A stretch of DNA of 64,000 nt from UBA1724 sp963621575. Lineage in GTDB: Bacteria; Verrucomicrobiota; Lentisphaeria; Oligosphaerales; Oligosphaeraceae. Positions 1-6,802 of this stretch are shown piece after piece. The stretch is taken from contig CAVFEH010000004.1 in the NCBI GenBank assembly GCA_963621575.1, positions 73,076 to 137,075 on the forward strand, given 5' to 3'. The notes beneath the pieces were generated by a model. The model made no database searches. It was not told the DNA's origin and was given only the letters and a program-made list of their open reading frames with translations. The position numbers and the translations under genes were made by a program. The stretch's first letter is position 1. Each line of letters starts with the position of its first letter.

Positions 1-983
1 GTCATCTCGAACTCCTCCCCGGTCTCGCTGCAGAATCCCACGATGATGTCGGTGGAGAAGGTGGCGCCGGGCACTTTCTCGCGGATGGCGGCGATGCGGT
101 CCAGGTATTCGGCGGCGGTGTAGTTCCGGTGCATGAGCTTCAGGATGCGGTCGCTGCCGCTCTGGACGGGCACGTGGAAGGAGTGGCAGACCTTCGGCAG
201 GGAGCTGACGGCCTCCACGAAGCGCCGGTTCATGAAGCGGACATGCGGGGAGGTGAAGCGGATGCGCTCGATGCCGTCCACTTGCTGGAGGGCCTCCAGG
301 AGGTCTGCGAAGGCGGAGAATTCGGGGGTGTATTCTCCGCGGGCGCGTGCCTCGGCCACGCCGTAGGCGGTGATGTTCTGTCCCAGCAGGAGGAGCTCCT
401 TCGTACCGGTGTCGGCCAGCATCTTCGCTTCCTCCACGATATCCTGGATGGGGCGGGACTTTTCGCGTCCGCGGCAGTAGGGCACCACGCAGTAGGTGCA
501 GAACTGGTCGCATCCGCGCATGACGGAGACCTCGGCGACGAGCCGTCCAGGGCGGTGTCCGTCCAGTTCCCGGAAGACCCCGGGGCCCATCTCGATGGCG
601 CACTTGCGGCTCTTTTTCGCCAGGCAGTCTGCGAGGATGGCGGGGAGATTCTGGAGCTGGTCGGTGCCGGCCACGAAATCCAGGTGTGGCAGTTCTTGCA
701 GGAGGCTTTCGCCCAGCCGCTGGGCCATGCATCCAATGATGCCGATGACTAGGCCGGGACGCTCCCGTTTCAGGCGCTTCATGAGGCCCACCTTCCCGAT
801 GACCTTCCGCTCCGCCTGGTCGCGGACGCTGCAGGTGTTGAAGATCAGGATGTCCGCCTGGGACTCCTCGGGTTCCTCCCGGTAGCCGTTCATCTCCAGG
901 AGGCACGCCAGCGCCTCCGAATCCCGGGCGTTCATCTGGCAGCCGTAGGTCTTGATGTGGAACGAGGGTGTGGTGGCGGACAT
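1..983 (-). CDS. miaB: tRNA-2-methylthio-N6-dimethylallyladenosine synthase MiaB (3' end cut by window)
   Basis: Radical-SAM methylthiotransferase that adds the 2-methylthio group to isopentenyl-adenosine 37 of tRNA. The first 327 codons are present; the family is about 440 residues, so the end of the radical-SAM domain and the TRAM domain lie outside. Seen directly: start MSATTPSFHIKTYGCQMN with Cys15, Cys51 (FNTC) and Cys85 (IGCMA) for the auxiliary Fe-S cluster, then MRGCDQFCTYCVVPYCRGRE with the CxxxCxxC of the SAM cluster at Cys158, Cys162 and Cys165, followed by LLLLGQNITAYG. The YGCQMN and CTYCVVPYCRGRE signatures fit MiaB rather than MtaB or RimO. The first ATG of the frame is used. 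It is divergent from the DUF192 gene, with only 13 bases between start codons. Confidence 0.95.
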   Translation of the reverse strand, partial: MSATTPSFHIKTYGCQMNARDSEALACLLEMNGYREEPEESQADILIFNTCSVRDQAERKVIGKVGLMKRLKRERPGLVIGIIGCMAQRLGESLLQELPHLDFVAGTDQLQNLPAILADCLAKKSRKCAIEMGPGVFRELDGHRPGRLVAEVSVMRGCDQFCTYCVVPYCRGREKSRPIQDIVEEAKMLADTGTKELLLLGQNITAYGVAEARARGEYTPEFSAFADLLEALQQVDGIERIRFTSPHVRFMNRRFVEAVSSLPKVCHSFHVPVQSGSDRILKLMHRNYTAAEYLDRIAAIREKVPGATFSTDIIVGFCSETGEEFEM

Positions 984-996
984 CTATAGTATCTCC

Positions 997-1530
997 ATGA
1001 CGTTGAAATTCTCCATTTTTCTCTGGGTGGCCTCCGCCGTCCTTTGCCTGGTTTCCGCCCGGCACATCCAGGATGTCCCCCTGGCTGGCGGCCATCGTCT
1101 GCAGGTGTTGGAGCTGGCCATCACGGCCCAGGAGCGGGCGCAGGGACTGCAGGGGCGCACCAGCCTTCCGGACACCAGCGGCATGGCCTTCTTCTCCCTG
1201 CCGCCCAGACCACAGGTCTTCTGGATGAAGGGCACCCGGATCCCGCTGGACATCGTCTTCCTGGATCTGGAGGGCGTCGTCCTGGAAGTGCGCACCATGG
1301 CGGTGGAACCACAGCGGGGTCGCGAGGAGTCCCTGCGGGCGTACGAGCGGCGGCTGCGGCAGTACCCCTGTCAACAGCCGGTCTTCTGCGCCCTGGAGAT
1401 CCGTGCCGGCCTTGCGTCGGAACTGGGGCTGCGCGCGGGGGACCGCGTAGAGGGGCTCTCCTGGCAGGGGCTCCGGCGGCGGCACCCCGAGGTGCTGGCA
1501 GAGCTGGAGAAAGCCGCCGCAAAGCCTTGA
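997..1530 (+). CDS. DUF192 family exported protein
   Basis: 177 residues if started at the ATG in front of the hydrophobic segment (MTLKFSIFLWVASAVLCLVSA), which reads as a signal peptide or anchor; an in-frame upstream ATG would lie inside the 5' end of miaB and is less likely. The mature part has the DUF192 pattern: ELAITAQERAQGLQGR, then GMAFFSLPPRPQVFWMKGTRIPLDIVFLD, and a C-terminal ALEIRAGLASELGLRAGDRV. DUF192 proteins are small periplasmic or extracellular beta proteins of unclear function, so no reaction is assigned. The gene stands alone and is followed by a promoter-like and a terminator-like element. Confidence 0.8.
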   Translation: MTLKFSIFLWVASAVLCLVSARHIQDVPLAGGHRLQVLELAITAQERAQGLQGRTSLPDTSGMAFFSLPPRPQVFWMKGTRIPLDIVFLDLEGVVLEVRTMAVEPQRGREESLRAYERRLRQYPCQQPVFCALEIRAGLASELGLRAGDRVEGLSWQGLRRRHPEVLAELEKAAAKP

Positions 1531-1556
1531 GGGGCGGGGCGTCCGCCTAATATAGA
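1527..1556 (+). promoter_or_regulatory. Candidate promoter for a small RNA
   Basis: TTGAGG (1527-1532) is followed 18 nt later by TATAGA (1551-1556), or 15 nt later by TAATAT. The element overlaps the end of the DUF192 gene. No good start codon lies close downstream, but three hairpins and a terminator do. Confidence 0.3.
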
Positions 1557-1561
1557 ATCCC

Positions 1562-1675
1562 CCGCAGAGTCCGATTCCCAGCGCCTCCATGGCGCGAGGA
1601 CGGTGGCATGACAACCCTGTTCCACCGCAAGCAAAAGAGCGGAGACGACGAAAAGCCGCCTCCGCTCTTGCTTTT
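1562..1675 (+). ncRNA. Candidate small RNA (about 115 nt) with three hairpins
   Basis: Between a promoter-like element and a terminator lie perfect hairpins GCGCC/GGCGC (1581-1595), CGGTGG/CCACCG (1601-1627) and the terminator stem (1635-1669). No convincing protein is encoded. The call is inferred from structure and context only; I cannot assign it to a known RNA family. Confidence 0.3.
1635..1675 (+). terminator. Rho-independent terminator
   Basis: A perfect 10-bp stem AAGAGCGGAG / CTCCGCTCTT with a 15-nt loop is followed by GCTTTT. It would end transcription of the DUF192 gene or of the candidate small RNA. Confidence 0.6.
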
Positions 1676-1697
1676 GGGGAAAGGATATGCTTATAAT
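1668..1697 (+). promoter_or_regulatory. Candidate sigma70-type promoter for the lipoprotein operon
   Basis: TTGCTT (1668-1673), an 18-nt spacer and a perfect TATAAT (1692-1697). The -35 overlaps the 3' arm of the preceding terminator. A start near 1704 leaves a leader of about 210 nt before the lipoprotein gene. Confidence 0.45.
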
Positions 1698-1699
1698 AT

Positions 1700-1916
1700 G
1701 GACAGGGGGGGGCGTGGCTTGCGTAGGCAGGGTGCTCGATGTCGTCTGACATCGGTTTCGTTGCGTGCAAGGAAACAACAAGGCAACCGAGATAGAGGAT
1801 GCCACTTCGGTGGTGGGGTCGGTATCATTGCGATCCGGGAGTCAGTGGAAAAGGTGTGCCATTCCCAAGAATGGATGTCTGTTGGGCGCGGGCTAGAATA
1901 CAAGAGGAATAGGAGA
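1700..1916 (+). promoter_or_regulatory. Structured 5' leader without convincing coding content
   Basis: This gap is less GC-rich than its flanks. It holds several perfect hairpins: GATGTC/GACATC with a 4-nt loop (1738-1753), CCAC-UUCG-GTGG with the very stable C(UUCG)G tetraloop (1802-1813), and CCATTC-CCAA-GAATGG (1859-1874). A longer-range CGGTT/AACCG pairing is also possible. The run of an open frame through it has none of the codon bias of neighbouring genes. It does not match the conserved core of any riboswitch I can recall (TPP, FMN, SAM, cobalamin, glycine, c-di-GMP-I). Confidence 0.35.
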
Positions 1917-2390
1917 TTGGAGACGCAGGGTAAATCACGGAGGATTGGAGCGTTATTGTGTTTGGCTGCTCTCTTTTTGTGTCTTGGATGTTCCAGGAGG
2001 TCTACGCAGGATGATGCAAGGGTCTTGGAGTATGCAAAGGAGCCTCGTTTGTTTGTGATTTGTTATCCTCCAAATGTGGCTGGGTGGGATTACGTAAGAG
2101 AACACGGGGTTTTTATTCGCTTGAAAGATGCTTTGCCCCGGGAGAAGTATGTTGGTCAACCGATTGTTTCTCCCAGTCACGTATTGTGCGGGGATGACGG
2201 TCAAGAGATGTTGCGTTTTGCGTTGATTCGCATGGAGGGGGAGGGCGACGAGCGGGGGTTGTATCGTCTTCTTTATTCCGTGGGGCAGGTGCGGAACTCA
2301 AAGGATTTCCGATATGACGGCGAGGACTGGCTTCCGGTTGCCTCGGGAGAGCGGTGGCTTGCCGCAGTGGTTCGCAACTGGAAACAGTGA
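1917..2390 (+). CDS. Small predicted lipoprotein, function unknown
   Basis: 157 residues from a TTG start chosen because AAGAGGAA lies about 8 nt upstream and because it places the signal peptide at the N-terminus; an ATG-initiated frame reaching back to 1608 would put 100 low-quality residues in front of it. The start region SRRIGALLCLAALFLCLGC is a type II signal peptide with lipobox LCLGC (Cys25), so the protein should be lipid-anchored. The mature part has no motif I recognise. The next gene begins 12 bases after the stop, so the two are probably co-transcribed. Confidence 0.6.
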   Translation: METQGKSRRIGALLCLAALFLCLGCSRRSTQDDARVLEYAKEPRLFVICYPPNVAGWDYVREHGVFIRLKDALPREKYVGQPIVSPSHVLCGDDGQEMLRFALIRMEGEGDERGLYRLLYSVGQVRNSKDFRYDGEDWLPVASGERWLAAVVRNWKQ

Positions 2391-2402
2391 GGAGGGGAGA
2401 TG

Positions 2403-3377
2403 ATGAAAGATTCTAGAACGCGCTTGGGCTTTGTGTGGTTTGCGGCGTGTCTTCTGCTGGGAATTTGTGTGCCTTCGCTGTCGGCGGAGCCGGTGCCTTC
2501 CTCTTCGAAGGCGCGGGAGCTCTTGCAGAAGGCCCTGGAGGCCCACGGGAAGTTTGATGGCTGGCTGCCTTTTGACGATTCGGAGACATTGAAAGAGTGG
2601 GGGTGTGCTTCGGGCGAATACGAGCAGATGACGGCGTCCGACGGGGGGCGTCTGCGGAAGCTGACGCTCCGGGACGGGTATGGCCGGGAGGTGGTCTGCA
2701 TGATCCAGAACCGCGACGGCGTCTTCGCCTGTGTGGACGGCAAGTGGTGGCAACTGCCGGGGGCGTATCCCCTGAATATTTACGATTTACTGGCGGACCC
2801 GATACCGGAGGAGGAGTGGGGGATGTCCAATTTTGCCATGGAGGAGATCCTTCGTGGCGGAAGGAAGCTCCTGAAAATCACCATGCGGCTTCCTGGCGAC
2901 AAGAAAAAACTCCTGCGGGTTGAGGGAGAAATGCAGCTTCCCCCATGGCCTGCCAAGGCTCTTGATGCGGATACCTTGAAGGATCCCGCCTATTTCCGCC
3001 GGCCCGTGACGCGGGTCTTTTCCCTGGAGCCGCAGAGCGGCCGGATTGTCTACCGGGCGCACTACAACGCCCGGGGCGAGAAGTGCTTCGAGCTTTCCTG
3101 GTCGAAACAGGTGGATTTCACGGTTCCGCGTGCGGAGGACTTCCGGCTGAGTGGCCCCGTTGTGGGGCGGGAATATGTCCTGAAGGAAAAGGTGATTTCC
3201 CGTGCACGGGAGTTGCAGAGGGGGCGCCGTCTTTCGGACCGCGGCCGGTCGGGGCGCAAGCCCGTCTGGCGGATTCTCGTGGAGCACCGGACGCCCATTT
3301 TGGCGGCGGGCGGAGTGTTGCTCCTGGGCGCGGCCTTTGCGCTGGGGCGTCACCGGGACAAGGATTCCAGGAGATAG
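2403..3377 (+). CDS. Exported, C-terminally anchored protein of unknown function
   Basis: 324 residues. Two ATGs are adjacent; the second is preferred because GGAGG sits 7 nt before it. The N-terminus has a cleavable-looking signal peptide (FVWFAACLLLGICVPSLSA). The C-terminus has one hydrophobic segment (TPILAAGGVLLLGAAFALG, about residues 295-313) followed by a short basic tail, so most of the chain would be periplasmic and anchored from the C-terminus. The middle is a mixed-charge region that I do not recognise. It follows the lipoprotein gene closely and precedes a pseudopilin gene by 35 bases. Function is not assigned. Confidence 0.65.
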   Translation: MKDSRTRLGFVWFAACLLLGICVPSLSAEPVPSSSKARELLQKALEAHGKFDGWLPFDDSETLKEWGCASGEYEQMTASDGGRLRKLTLRDGYGREVVCMIQNRDGVFACVDGKWWQLPGAYPLNIYDLLADPIPEEEWGMSNFAMEEILRGGRKLLKITMRLPGDKKKLLRVEGEMQLPPWPAKALDADTLKDPAYFRRPVTRVFSLEPQSGRIVYRAHYNARGEKCFELSWSKQVDFTVPRAEDFRLSGPVVGREYVLKEKVISRARELQRGRRLSDRGRSGRKPVWRILVEHRTPILAAGGVLLLGAAFALGRHRDKDSRR

Positions 3378-3412
3378 GGCAGGGTTTTCCCTGCAATCAA
3401 AGGAGGCAAGTC

Positions 3413-4219
3413 ATGAGACATCGCTTTACCCTGATTGAGCTATTGACGGTGCTGGGCATTATTTCGCTTTTGGCGGCCATGCTGATTCCCGTGTTGAACA
3501 AGGCCCGCGGCAAGGCCCGCGGCGTGAGCTGCGTGAATGTCATCCGCCAGCTGGGCATGGGGACCATTCTCTATGGGCAGGACAACGACGACTATTTCCA
3601 TCCCTCCAAGTGGGGGAAGGCGGAGGGGCTTCCCGTGGTGGACAACTACTACTTCTATTGTTTCAACACGATGTGCGCCCCCGGGGGCGGTTTGAAGACC
3701 CCCGATGAGATCACGGGGCTGGGGGAGGCCAGCTGGAAGAACTGGCTCTGCCCGGATTTCAGCGGCGAGGAGGCCTGGGAATACGACTGGGCGGGGTGGT
3801 CCAGCGTGCGGGTCAATGACCAGGCGCCCCGTCGTCGTCCCAAATCGGGATACCAGTACAACGCCTCGGCGGGCTATAACAACCAGGTCATCAAGGAATA
3901 CGGCGAGCTGGGCGTGAAGTCCCAGTGGCTGAAGCAGGGTGCCGTGAAGCGTCCCAGCCAGTTCGTTGTCTTCCTGGACCGCTGCAACTGTACGGGCAAT
4001 GGCGGCAGCTGGGTCAGCTGGTACATGATCGCCCATGAGTACTCCTGCAATCTGGACGAGGTGAGGCGGCAGTATTGCCGGCACAACGGGATGTGCAATG
4101 TGGTCTTCGCCGACGGCCACGTGGAGGGCGTGGACTGGGAGGATCTGCAGGCGCTCTCCCTCTCGGGCGATGGCGACACGGACAAGCTGGTGATGCAGAT
4201 CGGCGGAGACGGCCTGTAG
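3413..4219 (+). CDS. Prepilin-type (type II secretion-like) protein with H-x9-DG motif
   Basis: 268 residues. The start is fixed by AGGAGG 7 nt before ATG and by the class III signal: MRHR|FTLIELLTVLGIISLLAAMLIP, with Phe at +1 and Glu at +5. The residue before the cleavage point is Arg, not the usual Gly. The C-terminal half carries HNGMCNVVFADGH, the H-x9-DG motif of the large pseudopilin-like family abundant in Lentisphaerota and Planctomycetota. It is expected to be inserted in the inner membrane and processed by a prepilin peptidase. Unlike the single pilin gene near 62 kb it is not next to assembly ATPases. Its role, structural or substrate, cannot be read from sequence. Confidence 0.85.
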   Translation: MRHRFTLIELLTVLGIISLLAAMLIPVLNKARGKARGVSCVNVIRQLGMGTILYGQDNDDYFHPSKWGKAEGLPVVDNYYFYCFNTMCAPGGGLKTPDEITGLGEASWKNWLCPDFSGEEAWEYDWAGWSSVRVNDQAPRRRPKSGYQYNASAGYNNQVIKEYGELGVKSQWLKQGAVKRPSQFVVFLDRCNCTGNGGSWVSWYMIAHEYSCNLDEVRRQYCRHNGMCNVVFADGHVEGVDWEDLQALSLSGDGDTDKLVMQIGGDGL

Positions 4220-4244
4220 CGCGGGCGATTGGCGCATTTTTCCC

Positions 4245-5816
4245 GTGGGAGCGTCCTTCCGGATTTTCAGCCGCCGCAGGCGTGTCGCCCTGGCTTGCGC
4301 GGCGCTGTTGCTGCTCTGCGGTCTCGCGTGTGGCGGCTGGTGGTGCCGTCGCGCCGTGCTGCGCCGGAGTCTGTGGCGGCCGCGGCTGGTCTCTGTGCGG
4401 ATGCCGGTGGGGAGTCCCTGGGAGACGGGGATGGCGCGGATGCGTGTGGAGCTCCCGCTGAATGTGGAGACGGAGATCCACTACGTGGTGCCCCGGGATC
4501 CCGTGACGGGGGAGATTCCCGCCAGCGCGTCGAACATCCTTTTCTGGGCGCCTTTTCTGGGGGCGGCCCCGCAACTGCGCGCAGGGGGGCTTGGGGCGGC
4601 GCCTCTGGAGTATGCCCGCCGTGGCGGCTGGACGGTCTTTTCCATGACCATCGACTCCATTTTCGTGGATGGCAGTGAGAAGGAGTTCCACTATTGGGAG
4701 CGTGACCTGGGCTGGGACCGTGCGGTCTTTGTGGCGCAGGAGTGGCTGCAGCGCCAGTATGGCCTGAAGCCGGGGAAATTGCTGCTGGGGGGCGAGTCCG
4801 CCGGCGGAAGCATGGCGGAGCGCCTGGCGGTGTCCCACCCGGAACGTGTGCTGGCGGCGGCCTGGAGCGGCGGTTCCAGCTATCTGCCGGTTCCCGGGGG
4901 ATTCCCGGTGCCCATGATGGCGTTGAACAGCTGGGGATGCGGCGGCGCCGCGGCCTCCCGGGAGCTGCAGCGACAGGCTTTGGCGGAGGGCGTGCAGCTG
5001 CTTTGGGAGGAGGTGCCGCCCTATTTGGACGGCCGGCGGGTGGAGCACCACGCGCCCTCACGCCTGACGGAGAAGCGGAAGTGGCTCTTCCTCCAGGGCA
5101 TCGTGGATCTGCGGGATCCCGTGACGGGCGAGGTGCCGCCCCCCGCGGAGTGGCCCGGAAGCCTCCTGCTGCCCGATGGCACCACCGCGCATTTCCCCAG
5201 CCGGGAGCTCCGGGAGGAGTGGGAGCGCATTCCTCTGGCGGTCAATCACGCTCTGCGCCAGGAGGACTTCCTCTCCGTGCTGCCGGGACCCGCGCCGGAG
5301 ACGCGCCGGATGCAGGCCTTGCTCTTCTACGAGGAGATGGGACGGTGTTTCCTTCAAGATGCGGCGGAGTGCTTCCGGAGCCAGGATGCCGAAAGCCGCA
5401 TGCTTTTCTGCGGCGGAGTGGGCCTCGGGGAGCAGGACGTCTTTGACGACGTGGAGGGCCGTGTGGATGCCGCGCTTGCGGCGTTGCCGGCCGTCTCCCC
5501 GGAGGAGGCCTCCGCCCTGCCGCTGCTGATCCTGGGGAATGGACAGGGCGCGCACCACGCCATCCGTGCGGCGCGGCGGCTGCTGGAGTCGGGCGGAAGG
5601 CGTCCGCTCTACCTCTGCCTGCTGGATCCCAGCCTGCGGCTGGACGAGGAGGAACAGCTTCTTTCGGGGGAGTGCGTGGTGAGGGTCTTTTTCACTCGTG
5701 AGACCCTCTCCGCCTTGCCCGAAAAGGACACCGTGTTCCTGCCCTCCCATGAGGATGCCGAGTTGCAGTGGCTGGATTTCCTGCGGATCTCCCTGAACCT
5801 CCCCCTGGAACCATGA
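4245..5816 (+). CDS. Membrane-anchored alpha/beta hydrolase (esterase-like)
   Basis: 523 residues from a GTG start without a clear ribosome site, so the start is uncertain. An N-terminal anchor follows basic residues (RRRRVALACAALLLLCGLACGG). The central domain has GESAGG at a nucleophile elbow after KLLLGG (around residues 183-188), as in feruloyl- or PHB-esterase-like hydrolases. The last 170 residues contain a second elbow-like stretch, LILGNGQGAHH, with Gln where Ser is expected, suggesting a duplicated and inactive hydrolase half. The stop codon overlaps the start of the next hydrolase gene (ATGA), so the pair is translationally coupled. Substrate unknown. Confidence 0.7.
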   Translation: MGASFRIFSRRRRVALACAALLLLCGLACGGWWCRRAVLRRSLWRPRLVSVRMPVGSPWETGMARMRVELPLNVETEIHYVVPRDPVTGEIPASASNILFWAPFLGAAPQLRAGGLGAAPLEYARRGGWTVFSMTIDSIFVDGSEKEFHYWERDLGWDRAVFVAQEWLQRQYGLKPGKLLLGGESAGGSMAERLAVSHPERVLAAAWSGGSSYLPVPGGFPVPMMALNSWGCGGAAASRELQRQALAEGVQLLWEEVPPYLDGRRVEHHAPSRLTEKRKWLFLQGIVDLRDPVTGEVPPPAEWPGSLLLPDGTTAHFPSRELREEWERIPLAVNHALRQEDFLSVLPGPAPETRRMQALLFYEEMGRCFLQDAAECFRSQDAESRMLFCGGVGLGEQDVFDDVEGRVDAALAALPAVSPEEASALPLLILGNGQGAHHAIRAARRLLESGGRRPLYLCLLDPSLRLDEEEQLLSGECVVRVFFTRETLSALPEKDTVFLPSHEDAELQWLDFLRISLNLPLEP

Positions 5817-6559
5817 CGGTGACACGGAAAACCATCTCTTCCGTCCTGGCGGCGGTCGGCGTGGCGTTGTTGTGCGCGGCGATTGCGCTGGCGTTCTGCC
5901 GCAGGGAGGTCATGAACCCCCGGGAGTCCAGGCTTCCGGAGGGCGTGGACTTCGAGGGCGAGATCCTCTGGGCACGCCCCCTCCCCGCGTCCCCCCGGGG
6001 CGTCCTGGTGCTGGCCAGCGGAATCAACGACCGCACGGGCGCCTTGGTGCGGATGGACTCCTGGCGGGAGTTCGCACGCACCCGGAACCTGGCCCTGGCC
6101 GAGGCATCCTTCTCCTCCCCCACGACCTCCGCAGGACATTGGGAGCGCGGATACTGGCACCCCGCCCGGGGCTCCGGCGCGGTCCTGGAGGCTGCCCTCC
6201 GGCGGGAGTTCGGAGGGCCCGACGCCTGTCCGCCACTCTTCCTCTTTGGATTCTCCATGGGCGGAAACTTCATCTACGAGTTCCAGCAGATGACCCAATA
6301 TCCCGTGGCCGCCTGGGCCGTCCTGGGCCGGCCGGTCATGGCCCCCAAGGACGACGGCCGCCCCGTGGCCCCCGCGCTCCTCCTCTGCGGCGAGAACGAG
6401 CCTGATGTCCAGAGACGCCACGAGGAGTATCTCCGGGAGATCCGGGGCAGGGGGCAGGAGGCGCAGCTCCAGGTGATTCCGAATGCCGGACACCAGATGG
6501 ATGAACGCGCCTTCGATGCGGCAAGGGTCTTCTTCCAGAGAGTCCTGCGCACGCGCTAG
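5813..6559 (+). CDS. Membrane-anchored alpha/beta hydrolase
   Basis: 248 residues. Start chosen at the ATG that overlaps the upstream stop (ATGA). An N-terminal transmembrane segment (SSVLAAVGVALLCAAIALAF) is followed by a compact alpha/beta hydrolase: LVLASGIND, then LFLFGFSMGGNF with the G-x-S-x-G nucleophile, an acid-strand candidate ALLLCGENEPD, and NAGHQMDERAF with the probable catalytic His. All three triad candidates are present, unlike the second half of the partner gene. No promoter is visible between the two genes, so they form one unit. Substrate cannot be predicted. Confidence 0.75.
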   Translation: MTVTRKTISSVLAAVGVALLCAAIALAFCRREVMNPRESRLPEGVDFEGEILWARPLPASPRGVLVLASGINDRTGALVRMDSWREFARTRNLALAEASFSSPTTSAGHWERGYWHPARGSGAVLEAALRREFGGPDACPPLFLFGFSMGGNFIYEFQQMTQYPVAAWAVLGRPVMAPKDDGRPVAPALLLCGENEPDVQRRHEEYLREIRGRGQEAQLQVIPNAGHQMDERAFDAARVFFQRVLRTR

Positions 6560-6667
6560 GAACACGCCGGCAGTGCCATCCGCGCACGCGCATCGCCCAT
6601 GGCGCATCGCGCGCAGCGGCGCGGAACTCCGGACCCCCCCCCCGGCCTTTTTTCCGGGGCCTCCGCC

Positions 6668-6693
6668 CCGGGGTCTTCCAAACCCCGGTTTCG
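6668..6693 (+). terminator. Possible terminator after the hydrolase pair
   Basis: A 7-bp stem CCGGGGT/ACCCCGG with a 7-nt loop is followed by TTTCG. The uridine run is short, hence modest confidence. Confidence 0.4.
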
Positions 6694-6697
6694 CCCT

Positions 6698-6703
6698 TAT
6701 ATT
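6698..6703 (+). promoter_or_regulatory. Candidate -10 element (TATATT) for pckG
   Basis: TATATT in an otherwise GC-rich gap, 99 nt before the pckG start. The same hexamer recurs upstream of other first genes in this window. No good -35 is seen. Confidence 0.35.
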
Positions 6704-6802
6704 ACGCCGATTTCCGTTAGATACTTTTTTCTCGTGTCTTATAGCGGGCCGTTTTTCGGGGCGGCCCAAGTTCCACGGACAGAAAAGGAGGAGCAAATCC
6801 CC

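Noticed and set aside
1608..1916. Upstream extension of the lipoprotein frame from an ATG at 1608
   Set aside because: It runs through a terminator hairpin and a promoter, has no codon bias, and would put 100 residues before a clear lipoprotein signal peptide.
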